NCBI GenBank assembly: GCA_964519595.1
Contig: CAZFJN010000033.1
Location: 1-23,332 of the forward strand
Direction: 5' to 3'
From: JANRKF01 sp964519595
GTDB lineage: Bacteria > Pseudomonadota > Alphaproteobacteria > Rickettsiales > SXRF01
Length of the DNA stretch: 23,332 bases
This document shows positions 1 to 7,426 of this stretch, one piece after another (positions within the stretch are counted from its first letter, which is position 1; each line of letters opens with the position of its first letter). The translations under genes were made by a program, and so were the position numbers. The notes below the pieces were generated by a model. It did no database searches, was not told the DNA's origin, and was given only the letters and a program-made list of their open reading frames with translations.

Positions 1-495
1 ACGCGGATTTTTGCGATATCTGGCAAAGCGCAGCGCCGCTTTTTTCCTCAGCGCCGAATGCGAAAAAGGGCTGCGGTCGAGAACCATGATTGGAACTAGC
101 GAAAAAATAGCTGCCCATTGCTGCCAGTTATGAATTGTCGCCAGATTATCTGCGCCCATTAGCCAGATAAATTTTGTACGCGGAAAACGGCGGCGGATTT
201 TTTTTAAAGTAGCAATTGTGTAGCGAGTTTTAAGTTTATTCTCAATGTCGCTTACATGAATAAAACGATGGTTAGCGGTGATTTTTTCCGCAGCGGCGAT
301 TCTTTGCGAAAATTCCGCCGTCTCGGCGCTGGATTTAAGCGGATTCTGCGGACTGACCAGCCACCAGATTCCGCCGATATTGCCAGTTCCTAAATATTTA
401 CGCGCTTCAATGCTGATATGGAGATGTCCTTCATGCGCCGGATTGAACGATCCGCCCAGCAATGCAATGAATTTCTGAGGAATTATCTGCGCCAA
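1..495 (-). CDS. nadD: Nicotinate-nucleotide adenylyltransferase NadD (C-terminus cut by window edge)
   Basis: NadD transfers AMP from ATP to nicotinate mononucleotide to make deamido-NAD in the cytoplasm. The frame is open from about 510 down to base 1, so about 165 residues of a usual 190-210 are present. The N-terminus carries the nucleotidyltransferase motif GGSFNPAHEGHL (about residues 11-22 from the TTG start), and WLMGADNL lies further on. The C-terminal ISST-like motif would be outside the window. No ATG precedes the motif. I prefer TTG at 495-493 because GAGG sits 6 nt upstream. GTG at 501-499, overlapping the ettA stop as GTGA, is the alternative. Either start implies translational coupling to ettA. 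NadD usually follows proA in alphaproteobacteria, but here it lies behind ettA on the other strand. Confidence 0.9.
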   Translation of the reverse strand, partial: MAQIIPQKFIALLGGSFNPAHEGHLHISIEARKYLGTGNIGGIWWLVSPQNPLKSSAETAEFSQRIAAAEKITANHRFIHVSDIENKLKTRYTIATLKKIRRRFPRTKFIWLMGADNLATIHNWQQWAAIFSLVPIMVLDRSPFSHSALRKKAALRFARYRKNPR

Positions 496-497
496 AA

Positions 498-2156
498 TCA
501 CCCTCGCGTAATCGGGCGGTATTTTATTTTCTTCGGCAACAGAGTATCAACACCAAGGCGGCGCTTTAAATCGCTTTCATAAGCTTCGTAATTACCTTCA
601 AACCATTCCACATGACTATCGCCTTCAAAGGCCAGTATGTGCGTAGCGATACGATCTAAAAACCAGCGATCATGCGAAATTATCACCGCACAACCGGAGA
701 ATTCCGCCAGCGCATCTTCCAGCGCGCGCAAGGTTTCAACATCCAGATCATTTGTCGGCTCATCAAGCAGCAGGACATTCGCCTCTTTACGCAGCATTTT
801 TGCCAGATGTACACGGTTGCGTTCACCGCCGGAAAGCACGCCGACTTTTTTCTGTTGATCTGCGCCTTTAAAATTAAAGCTTGAACAATAAGCGCGAGAT
901 TTGACCAGTTTCTTGCCAAGATAAATTTCCTCATCACCGCCGGAGATTTCTTCCCAGACGGATTTTTTATCATCCAATGAATCACGCGATTGATCAACAT
1001 AACCAAGAACAACTGATTCGCCAACCTTGAAACTGCCGGAGTCCGGCTTGTCGCTTCCGGTAATCATTTTAAACAGCGTGGTTTTTCCGACGCCATTTGG
1101 TCCGATAACGCCGACAATTCCGCCCGGCGGCAGGCTGAAGGACAGATTATCAATCAGCAAGCGATCAGCGTAGCCTTTGGAAATTTCCACCGCCTCGATA
1201 ACATTCTGGCCAAGGCGCGGCGCTGGAGGAATCACAATCTGCGCGACGCCAACTTGCGATTTATTTTCCTGCGCGACCATAGCCTCATAAGCGGCAATCC
1301 GCGCCTTTGATTTTGCCTGTCTGGCCTTTGCGCCCTGACGAATCCATTCCAACTCGGAGGCCATTCTTTTAGCGCGCGCGCCCTCTTCCGATTTTTCCTG
1401 CTCTAAGCGTTTTTGTTTCTGCGTCAGATATTCGGAATAATTGCCTTCGTAAGGAATGCCGCGACCGCGATCAAGTTCTAAAATCCAGCCAGTTACATTA
1501 TCGAGAAAATAACGATCATGCGTTACCATTACCACCGTGCCGGAATATTCTTTGAGAAAATGCTCAAGCCAGGCGACAGATTCCGCGTCAAGATGGTTGG
1601 TTGGTTCATCAAGCAGCAGCAAATCCGGCTTTTCAAGCAGCAATTTGCACAAAGCCACGCGCCTTCGTTCACCGCCGGAGATTTTGGTAACATCTGCATC
1701 TTTCGGCGGACAGCGTAAAGCGTCCATGGCAATTTCTATCTCGCGCTCAAGATCCCAGCTGTTAGTAGCATCAATCTTGTCCTGAAGCTTGGCGGCTTTT
1801 TCAGCATTCTCTTCAGAATAATCCGCCATTAAGGCATTATATTCATCAACCAGCGCCCTACGCTCGGAGAGAGCTTCCATGATATTTTCCATCACATTCT
1901 TGCTGGCATCTAGCTGTGGTTCCTGCGGCAAATAGCCAACGCGCGCGCCTTCTGCTGACCATGCCTCGCCATTATAATCCTTATCCATTCCGGCCATTAT
2001 TTTAAGCAAGGTTGATTTACCAGAACCATTAGGGCCAAGTACGCCGATTTTAGCACCAGGAAAAAACGACAAATAAATTCCTTCCAGAACTTTTTTCCCG
2101 CCCGGATAGGCTTTTGATAAATCCTTCATTACATAAATATACTGATAGCTAGCCAT
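498..2156 (-). CDS. ettA: Energy-dependent translational throttle protein EttA (ABC-F ATPase)
   Basis: EttA is a soluble ABC-F protein. In E. coli it binds the ribosomal E site and gates entry into the elongation cycle according to the ATP/ADP ratio. The 552 residues match the family (E. coli about 555). Domain 1 has Walker A GPNGSGKS (41-48), signature SGGER (160-164), Walker B LLLLDEP with the glutamate near 184, and the H-loop THDRYFLD (212-219). A charged linker covers about 240-300. Domain 2 has GPNGVGKT (352-359), LSGGE (441-445), LLLDEP (462-467) and SHDRWFLD (494-501). There are no membrane segments, as expected. An AAAGGA ribosome site lies about 6 nt before the ATG, next to a 10-bp tandem duplication. 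nadD follows immediately and probably forms one transcript with it. Confidence 0.96.
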   Translation of the reverse strand: MASYQYIYVMKDLSKAYPGGKKVLEGIYLSFFPGAKIGVLGPNGSGKSTLLKIMAGMDKDYNGEAWSAEGARVGYLPQEPQLDASKNVMENIMEALSERRALVDEYNALMADYSEENAEKAAKLQDKIDATNSWDLEREIEIAMDALRCPPKDADVTKISGGERRRVALCKLLLEKPDLLLLDEPTNHLDAESVAWLEHFLKEYSGTVVMVTHDRYFLDNVTGWILELDRGRGIPYEGNYSEYLTQKQKRLEQEKSEEGARAKRMASELEWIRQGAKARQAKSKARIAAYEAMVAQENKSQVGVAQIVIPPAPRLGQNVIEAVEISKGYADRLLIDNLSFSLPPGGIVGVIGPNGVGKTTLFKMITGSDKPDSGSFKVGESVVLGYVDQSRDSLDDKKSVWEEISGGDEEIYLGKKLVKSRAYCSSFNFKGADQQKKVGVLSGGERNRVHLAKMLRKEANVLLLDEPTNDLDVETLRALEDALAEFSGCAVIISHDRWFLDRIATHILAFEGDSHVEWFEGNYEAYESDLKRRLGVDTLLPKKIKYRPITRG

Positions 2157-2163
2157 TTTTTTC

Positions 2164-2284
2164 CTTTGTTTTGCTTTGTTTTGCAGATATTTTCAGCGTC
2201 AGGATATACCATAAGCCGTTATAATAAGCCGTTATAAACTGAAATAATACAGCTTTACAATAAAATGCTGCGTAAAATGCTGCG
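2164..2284. repeat. Three independent tandem duplications in the ettA-nhaA spacer
   Basis: The 132-bp spacer between ettA and nhaA holds three perfect two-copy direct tandem duplications with unrelated units: CTTTGTTTTG (10 bp, 2164-2183), ATAAGCCGTTATA (13 bp, 2211-2236) and TAAAATGCTGCG (12 bp, 2261-2284). Together they account for over half of the spacer. The first lies just upstream of the ettA ribosome site, and the last ends 5 bp before the nhaA stop. Confidence 0.95.
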
Positions 2285-2288
2285 TTTT

Positions 2289-3470
2289 TTAGCTTTTCCA
2301 CCTCATTACCGTCCAGCCCCAGATACTAGCCAGTAATGAGCCGGAAATCACGCCAATTTTAGCTTGTTCCTGCAGATGTAAATCTGAAAAAGCCAGCATT
2401 CCGATAAAAAGGCTCATGGTGAATCCGATTCCGGCAATTACGGAAATGCCGTATATATGACGCCAGCTGCTATTTTCCGGAAGATCAGCAAAGCCAAGTT
2501 TTACAGTCAGCCAGCTTGCCGTGAAAATTCCCAGCTGTTTGCCAAAAAACAAGCCAGCGGCAATTGATAAGGGCAAGGGAAGCAGCAAAGCTTCTATTCC
2601 AACCGCGCGCAAATCAACTCCGGCGGCGGTAAAAGCAAATAGCGGCAATATCATGAAACTTATCCAGGGATGCAGAAAATGCATGGCAACGGCAAGCGGC
2701 GAGTAATTATTATCCACGCTGCGGCTTTTAAGAGGAATTGCCAGGCCGGTTATAACTCCGGCGAGAGTTGTATGAATTCCTCCTTCATGCAGAAAAAACC
2801 ATAATCCCGCCATCGCCAGCAGATAAATCGTGATAAATTTAACTCGCAAATATCCCAGTAGAAATAAAATTCCGCCAATAGCACACGCAGCAGCCAGCGG
2901 CGCTAATGCCAGCTGGTTGTTGTAAAACAGCGCAATGATCAATATCGCGCCGAGATCATCAAAAATGGCAATTGCCAGCAGAAAAATCTTAAGCGAAGGA
3001 GGAATTGCTTTGCCGATCATGGTCAGAATACATATGGCAAAGGCAATGTCTGTTGCGGAAGAAATTGCCCAGCCATTCCAATGTTGCGGATGATTTATGT
3101 TAATTGCCATAAAAACCAGAGCCGGAGCAACCATGCCGCCAATAGCCGCAAATAGCGGCAATAAAATCTGTTTTCTATCAGCAAGCACTCCGACAATTGC
3201 CTCGCGTTTAAGTTCCATTCCGATTAGGAAAAAAAACAAAACCATCAGCACATCATTGACAAAATAACTCAGCTTCGCGGCGAAATTATGTCCGGCAATA
3301 TTTAATTCCAGCGGAGAGTTTATAAAAGCAAAATACCACTCGCTGAGCTGGCTGTTAGCCAGCGCAAGCGCAATCATTGCCGCCGCGATCATAATTATTC
3401 CGCCTGTTGATTCAGCGCGGAAGAAAGCTATAAGATGTCGCGGAATAAATATCTTGCCTGACTTTTTCAT
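2289..3470 (-). CDS. nhaA: Na+/H+ antiporter NhaA
   Basis: NhaA is an inner membrane antiporter that expels one Na+ for two H+ and serves pH and salt balance. The 393-residue protein is full length (E. coli 388) and strongly hydrophobic, with about 12 predicted helices. Key residues are in place by motif alignment with the E. coli protein. VNDVLMVLFFFLIGMELKRE has the Asp65 equivalent at 73. SATDIAFA has the Asp133 equivalent at 141. AIFDDLGA carries the paired cation-binding aspartates at 171-172. FGKQLGIF has the Lys300 equivalent at 311. No Shine-Dalgarno sequence precedes the ATG; instead a perfect TATAAT lies 6 nt upstream, so the transcript may be leaderless. The upstream region runs into the assembly gap. 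The gene stands alone between proB and ettA. Confidence 0.96.
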   Translation of the reverse strand: MKKSGKIFIPRHLIAFFRAESTGGIIMIAAAMIALALANSQLSEWYFAFINSPLELNIAGHNFAAKLSYFVNDVLMVLFFFLIGMELKREAIVGVLADRKQILLPLFAAIGGMVAPALVFMAININHPQHWNGWAISSATDIAFAICILTMIGKAIPPSLKIFLLAIAIFDDLGAILIIALFYNNQLALAPLAAACAIGGILFLLGYLRVKFITIYLLAMAGLWFFLHEGGIHTTLAGVITGLAIPLKSRSVDNNYSPLAVAMHFLHPWISFMILPLFAFTAAGVDLRAVGIEALLLPLPLSIAAGLFFGKQLGIFTASWLTVKLGFADLPENSSWRHIYGISVIAGIGFTMSLFIGMLAFSDLHLQEQAKIGVISGSLLASIWGWTVMRWKS

Positions 3471-3476
3471 AAAACC

Positions 3477-3482
3477 ATTATA
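3477..3482 (-). promoter_or_regulatory. Candidate -10 box of nhaA, possibly leaderless
   Basis: On the minus strand TATAAT spans 3482-3477, and six bases separate it from the nhaA ATG (3470). A start about 7 nt downstream would fall on or next to the A of the ATG. The matching -35 would lie at about 3500-3505, inside the run of N, so it cannot be checked here. Confidence 0.45.
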
Positions 3483-3496
3483 TACTTGTTTCTTCA

Positions 3497-3596
3497 NNNN
3501 NNNNNNNNNNNNNNNNNNNNNNNNNNNNNNNNNNNNNNNNNNNNNNNNNNNNNNNNNNNNNNNNNNNNNNNNNNNNNNNNNNNNNNNNNNNNNNNN
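3497..3596. other. Assembly gap, 100 N
   Basis: Exactly 100 N bases separate the nhaA upstream region from the proB upstream region. The round number suggests a scaffolding placeholder of unknown true size. The sequence directly to its right is a low-complexity tandem array, a likely reason for the assembly break. The gap probably hides promoters for nhaA and proB. Confidence 0.95.
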
Positions 3597-3694
3597 ATCT
3601 GATAATCTGATGATCCGGTAATCTGGTAATCTGGTAATCTGATCATCTGATAATCCTCTTAACTTCTGGTAATCCTCTTAACTTCTGATAATCC
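3597..3694. repeat. Nested 8-bp and 19-bp tandem array upstream of proB
   Basis: From the gap edge an 8-bp unit of the form G(A/G)TAATCT repeats head to tail in frame to about 3656, including three perfect GGTAATCT copies at 3617-3640. The last unit grows into a 19-bp unit, (G)RTAATCCTCTTAACTTCT, at 3649-3667 and 3668-3686, followed by a partial third copy to 3694. This is a higher-order repeat nested on the first. It ends 17 bp before the proB ATG. Confidence 0.95.
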
Positions 3695-3711
3695 GAATAT
3701 ATAAAAGCCTT

Positions 3712-4824
3712 ATGAAAAATAGAATAGAAAACAGCAAAAGAATAGTTATAAAAGTTGGTTCGTCGCTGATAATCAGCAATGACGGAAATGTTCGCAGCCA
3801 ATGGCTTTTGTCACTGGCCGAGGATGTAAAATCGCTCAAACGTCAGGGCAAGGAAATATTGCTGGTAACTTCCGGCGCGGTAGCTCTTGGCCGCGGCTTT
3901 ATGGGCTATGAAGGGCGCAGTCTTGATCTGGAAGAAAAACAGGCCGCTGCCGCTTGTGGACAAGCGCCGCTGCTGGCGGCATGGAGCAGTGCTTTTGGCG
4001 CTGATATAAAACCGGCGCTGGTATTGCTTACTGCTGATGATTCAACTTATCGCCGTCGCTATTTGAATGCGCGCAACACTCTTGATACTTTGCTCTCTAG
4101 GCATAATGTCATTCCGATTATCAACGAAAATGACACTGTCGCCACCGCCGAAATACGCTTCGGCGATAATGACCGCCTAAGCGCGCGCGTTGCACAAATG
4201 GCCGGAGCAGATATGCTGATTCTGCTTTCCGATATTGACGGTCTTTATTCAGCAGATCCTCGTAAAAATAAACATGCTGTTTTTATAGAAGAAGTTAAAG
4301 AAATAACTCCAGAAATAGAAGCAATGGCTGGCGGAATTGGCTCTGCCGTAGGATCAGGCGGCATGGTTACTAAAATCGCCGCCGCGAAAATTGCCGTCAG
4401 CGCCGGATGCGAGATGATAATTGCGCGTGGTAATGATGAGCGGCCAATTTCTAAATTAATGGCCGGAGCGAAACATACGCGCTTTATCGCTAATGATAAT
4501 CCTCTTAATGCACGCAAGAAGTGGATATCCGGCGATATGCATCCGGCCGGACGACTGACTATTGATTCTGGCGCGGCAGAAGCATTATCCGGCGGCAAAA
4601 GCCTGTTGTCGGCTGGAGTTAAAGGAATGGAAGGAAATTTCCAGCGCGGTGATACTTTATTAATCATGGACGAAAGCGGCAAAATAATCGGCAAAGGAAT
4701 AGTCGCTTACGACCGCGAGGACGCACAAAAAATAATCGGAAAAAATTCCGCCGAATTTGAAAATATTCTAGGCTTTAAAGGCCGCAACGTCCTGATTCAC
4801 CGCGACGACATGGCGCTTGAATAA
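3712..4824 (+). CDS. proB: Glutamate 5-kinase ProB
   Basis: ProB phosphorylates the gamma-carboxylate of glutamate with ATP, the first and usually proline-inhibited step of proline synthesis, in the cytoplasm. The 370-residue protein has the two-domain layout. The amino acid kinase domain (about 8-255) has IVIKVGSS (11-18), LVTSGAVALG (51-60), INENDTVAT (137-145) and SDIDGLYSADP (173-183). A C-terminal PUA domain covers about 278-362. The length matches E. coli ProB (367). There is no clear Shine-Dalgarno sequence; TATATA/TATAAA at 3698-3705 lies 6 nt before the ATG, so this transcript may also be leaderless. proA follows 103 bp downstream on the same strand. The ancestral neighbour obgE is about 6 kb away. 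Confidence 0.97.
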   Translation: MKNRIENSKRIVIKVGSSLIISNDGNVRSQWLLSLAEDVKSLKRQGKEILLVTSGAVALGRGFMGYEGRSLDLEEKQAAAACGQAPLLAAWSSAFGADIKPALVLLTADDSTYRRRYLNARNTLDTLLSRHNVIPIINENDTVATAEIRFGDNDRLSARVAQMAGADMLILLSDIDGLYSADPRKNKHAVFIEEVKEITPEIEAMAGGIGSAVGSGGMVTKIAAAKIAVSAGCEMIIARGNDERPISKLMAGAKHTRFIANDNPLNARKKWISGDMHPAGRLTIDSGAAEALSGGKSLLSAGVKGMEGNFQRGDTLLIMDESGKIIGKGIVAYDREDAQKIIGKNSAEFENILGFKGRNVLIHRDDMALE

Positions 4825-4927
4825 AGGCAGTTATGAAGATATAGAATTATGAATATATAAAAGAAGATATGGAAAGAGTGTGTAAAAAGAGTTTATTAAA
4901 CGAATTTGCTGAGAATTTTGCAAAATT

Positions 4928-6214
4928 ATGACAATGACTAACAGCAACACTGCCAATACTGAACTTTCTGGGCAAATGCGCGAATTAGGCCGCCGGGCGC
5001 GGTTGGCTTGCGGCGCTTTGGCCGAGGCCAGCAATGGCGATAAGGATATGGCGCTGGTAATTGCCGCGCGAGTTCTGCGCGAATATCACGCGGACATACT
5101 GGCAGCTAATGCTCAGGACATTGCAGCCGGCAAACAGAACGGTTTAAGCGCGGCGTTGCTTGACCGCCTTGCTCTTGATAATAAGCGCATTGAGGCAATG
5201 GCTTCCGGTCTGGAAACAATTGCCACAATTCCTGATCCGGTAAATAAAATGCTTGATGAATGGCAACGTCCAAACGGCATGATCATCCAGAAAGTCAGCA
5301 TTCCGCTTGGCGTTATTGGAATTATCTATGAATCGCGGCCTAATGTTACCGCTGATGCCGCGGCTTTATGCATCAAATCCGGCAATGCAGCGATATTGCG
5401 CGGCGGCTCGGAGAGCATTCATTCCTCACAGGCGATTTTGAAATGTATTCAGGAGGGCTTACGCGCTGCAAATCTGCCTGTTGATTCAGTGCAGATGGTG
5501 GCGACAACTGATCGCGCTGCGGTTGGAATTATGCTGGGAATGTCAGAATTTATAGATGTTATTGTGCCACGCGGCGGCTTGTCGCTGACCAAATTAGTGC
5601 ATGATGAAAGCAAAATTCCAACAATTCTTCATCTTGACGGCAATTGCCATAGCTATATTCACGCAGAAGCTGATAAGGAAATGGCGATTGCTGTGCTGCT
5701 TAACGCTAAAATGCGACGTGTTGGTATTTGCGGAGCAACGGAATCACTGTTGATTGACGAAGCAATAGCCGGCGCAATGCTGCCGGAAATAGCCGAGGCG
5801 CTGACTAAGGCCGGTTGCGAAATGCGCGGCGATGCGCTGTCTTGCGCCATTGACAAGCGCATAAAACCTGCCTCTGACGATGACTGGGCGACGGAATATC
5901 TGGCGGCGATTATTTCAATTAAAGTAGTTAAGGACATTAATGAGGCAATCGCGCATATCAACCGCTACGGCTCACATCACACTGACGCGATAATAACCAC
6001 CAGCAAAGCCGCCGCACGGCAGTTTCTAAGAAAAATTGACAGCGCCATTGTCATGCATAATGCCAGCACACAATTTGCCGATGGTGGTGAATTCGGCTTT
6101 GGCGGCGAAATCGGCATCTCAACCGGAAGGCTGCACGCGCGCGGTCCGGTTGGCGTTGAGCAGCTTACCACTTATAAATATGTAATACATGGCAACGGCC
6201 AGATCAGGGCGTAA
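4928..6214 (+). CDS. proA: Gamma-glutamyl phosphate reductase ProA
   Basis: ProA reduces gamma-glutamyl phosphate with NADPH to glutamate semialdehyde, the second step of proline synthesis. It acts with ProB, encoded just upstream. The 428 residues match the family (about 417-430). Hallmarks are IYESRPNVTADAAALCIKSG (133-152), ILRGGSE (156-162) and the catalytic cysteine in RRVGICGATE (Cys268), with FGFGGEIGISTGRLHARGP near the C-terminus. ATG codons occur at residues 1 and 3, and no strong ribosome site is visible before either, so the exact start is uncertain by two codons. The 103-bp spacer from proB is AT-rich with an imperfectly repeated GAAGATAT. The gene converges with a minus-strand lipoprotein gene 33 bp downstream. 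Confidence 0.97.
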   Translation: MTMTNSNTANTELSGQMRELGRRARLACGALAEASNGDKDMALVIAARVLREYHADILAANAQDIAAGKQNGLSAALLDRLALDNKRIEAMASGLETIATIPDPVNKMLDEWQRPNGMIIQKVSIPLGVIGIIYESRPNVTADAAALCIKSGNAAILRGGSESIHSSQAILKCIQEGLRAANLPVDSVQMVATTDRAAVGIMLGMSEFIDVIVPRGGLSLTKLVHDESKIPTILHLDGNCHSYIHAEADKEMAIAVLLNAKMRRVGICGATESLLIDEAIAGAMLPEIAEALTKAGCEMRGDALSCAIDKRIKPASDDDWATEYLAAIISIKVVKDINEAIAHINRYGSHHTDAIITTSKAAARQFLRKIDSAIVMHNASTQFADGGEFGFGGEIGISTGRLHARGPVGVEQLTTYKYVIHGNGQIRA

Positions 6215-6226
6215 ATTCTTCACATT

Positions 6227-6252
6227 GAATATTATCAAAGAATATTGTCAAA
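6227..6252. repeat. 13-bp tandem duplication between convergent genes
   Basis: GAATATTATCAAA (6227-6239) is followed directly by GAATATTGTCAAA (6240-6252), one mismatch apart. The second copy contains the stop codon of the minus-strand lipoprotein gene (6250-6248). AAATTCTTC also occurs on both sides (6213-6221 and 6250-6258). Confidence 0.9.
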
Positions 6253-7045
6253 TTCTTCCCGGCGCGAAACGACAATTTAAAGTTGCGCCGTCAATTACAG
6301 ATGGTATTGACAGCGGCGCAGTGTAGTTTTGTTGATAAGCGGCAGTTACCGGATGTGTGCGGCAACGTTTATAACGTTGATCAGTGTCTTGCGCGGCGCA
6401 GAATTCAAGCTCCTGCCCTTCCCTAAACGCAACCCAGAAAGCAGAGCTTTGCCGTTGCTTGTCGAGGCGACGTATTGGCACATTAACAGCATCTCCTTTT
6501 GCCACGGAAAAACGAACCGGCGCAAGCGGCGACCACTTACTATTCCAGAGTCCTGATGAAAATTTTGCGTTGCCGCCGCTGATCTCGCAATCAACCACAG
6601 AACCATAAGCGGAGTTAGTATAAAGCTCACGACGACTACTGGCATTAATTGCTCCGGCAATTTCGCGAGTTGCTAATGCTACCTCATTATTTCCAGAAGA
6701 ACGTTCTTGTATTGTCCTGACCTCGCGTTCAATTTGTTCCTGCTGTTGCCGCAAATCGAGTTTTTTATCCGGCGACAAATATTCCCACTCGGCTTGCGTA
6801 ATGCCAAGGCGCTGACGCGCTCCTGCTTCAAGACGTTCACGTTCTGCATATAGCTGCTGTTCCTGCTGCTGGCGAAGATAATCCTCCTGCTGCTGGCGAA
6901 GCAAAGCATCTTGCTGTTGCTGGCTGGCAATAGCCTGCTGTTGTTGAGCAGGAGAAAGAGAATTCCATTGCGCCTGACTCATTCCCAGCGGATAGCTTAC
7001 GGAACAGGCACTTAACAAAAACAAAATACAAATAAATTTTTTCAT
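6248..7045 (-). CDS. Lipoprotein with glutamine-rich coiled region, function unknown
   Basis: I do not recognise a named family. Starting at the second ATG (MKKFICILFLLSAC) gives 265 residues with a clean lipoprotein signal and lipid-accepting Cys14; the first ATG at 7057 would only add four residues. After the lipobox comes a tryptophan motif, LGMSQAQWNSLSPAQQ (about 19-34), repeated as LGITQAEWEYLSPDKK (about 80-95). Between the copies lies a Gln/Arg/Glu-rich, probably helical segment containing an 8-residue direct repeat around LRQQQ. The C-terminal half (about 145-265) looks globular with four cysteines (VVDCEI, LEFCAA, KRCRTH, LNCRFA), which could form disulfides. The protein is likely anchored in the periplasm or outer membrane. 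It stands alone, convergent with proA and divergent from the PAS gene. Confidence 0.85.
   Translation of the reverse strand: MKKFICILFLLSACSVSYPLGMSQAQWNSLSPAQQQQAIASQQQQDALLRQQQEDYLRQQQEQQLYAERERLEAGARQRLGITQAEWEYLSPDKKLDLRQQQEQIEREVRTIQERSSGNNEVALATREIAGAINASSRRELYTNSAYGSVVDCEISGGNAKFSSGLWNSKWSPLAPVRFSVAKGDAVNVPIRRLDKQRQSSAFWVAFREGQELEFCAAQDTDQRYKRCRTHPVTAAYQQNYTAPLSIPSVIDGATLNCRFAPGRI
6863..6910. repeat. 24-bp in-frame direct repeat in the lipoprotein gene
   Basis: CTGCTGCTGGCGAAG begins two adjacent 24-bp units (6863-6886 and 6887-6910) that diverge only in their last bases. On the coding strand each unit encodes an eight-residue block around LRQQQ. A more diverged third block follows around 6911-6930. 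Confidence 0.8.
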
Positions 7046-7085
7046 CACTATACTCATTACACTTGAAGAGTTGGTATTTCTTCAC

Positions 7086-7111
7086 CACAAAAATAAAACA
7101 CAAAAATAAAA
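7086..7111. repeat. 13-bp perfect tandem duplication
   Basis: CACAAAAATAAAA occurs twice head to tail (7086-7098 and 7099-7111), about 40 bp upstream of the lipoprotein start on its promoter side. Confidence 0.9.
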
Positions 7112-7141
7112 ACTGATTCTTATCAATAGCTTTTCCACAGC

Positions 7142-7170
7142 AGAATAGTGGAAACAAGATTAAAGTCCAA
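7142..7170 (-). promoter_or_regulatory. Weak candidate promoter for the lipoprotein gene
   Basis: On the minus strand TTGGAC (7170-7165) is followed after 17 bp by TATTCT (7147-7142), each matching the sigma70 consensus at about four positions. It points toward the lipoprotein gene about 100 bp away. The match is modest in AT-rich DNA, so this is only a suggestion. Confidence 0.3.
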
Positions 7171-7245
7171 TTACCAATAAGTAATATTCATAATCAAAAT
7201 ACTTCATCAACATGCGCTCTGCCACAAACTGCCCTGCAATATGAG

Positions 7246-7279
7246 ACATATGTTAATAATAAGGCATATCTTAATAATA
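7246..7279. repeat. 18-bp-period imperfect tandem duplication
   Basis: CATATGTTAATAATA (7247-7261) recurs as CATATCTTAATAATA (7265-7279) with a single change and a three-base joint, giving an 18-bp period in the upstream region of the PAS gene. Confidence 0.75.
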
Positions 7280-7426
7280 TTAGTAAAAAATAAATATTTC
7301 GCTGTTATAAATGAAGCAGGAGTTTTTTTCTGGCTTGTTTATCTGGCAAAAGATGTTGCTGTTTATTCACAAGTCATTGTTTTTTAACATTGTATTTTAA
7401 ACATTTTATTTAGCGGAATTTTTTTT

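Larger units (their letters stand above)
7058..7426. other. AT-rich divergent spacer, no gene seen
   Basis: This 369-bp region separates the divergent lipoprotein and PAS genes and must hold both promoters. I find no tRNA, credible small reading frame or terminator. It contains a perfect 13-bp tandem duplication (7086-7111), an 18-bp-period imperfect one (7246-7279), and a loosely repeated AACATT(G/T)TATTT stretch just before the PAS gene (about 7387-7411). Confidence 0.7.

Noticed and set aside
278..478. Plus-strand open frame of 66 codons
   Set aside because: It is antisense to nadD, whose GGSFNPAHEGHL motif on the minus strand fixes the true frame.
637..1785. Several open frames on both strands inside ettA
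   Set aside because: They are shadows of ettA, which has all ABC-F motifs in one unbroken frame.
3597..3694. Possible CRISPR array at the gap edge
   Set aside because: Units are 8 and 19 bp with no unique spacers; it is a simple tandem repeat.
4245..4694. 149-codon minus-strand frame
   Set aside because: It is antisense to proB; the Pro/Ile/Ser-rich product without motifs is typical of a shadow frame.
7058..7426. tRNA or small RNA in the long spacer
   Set aside because: No cloverleaf, no T-loop GTTCRA motif, and the DNA is low-complexity AT.
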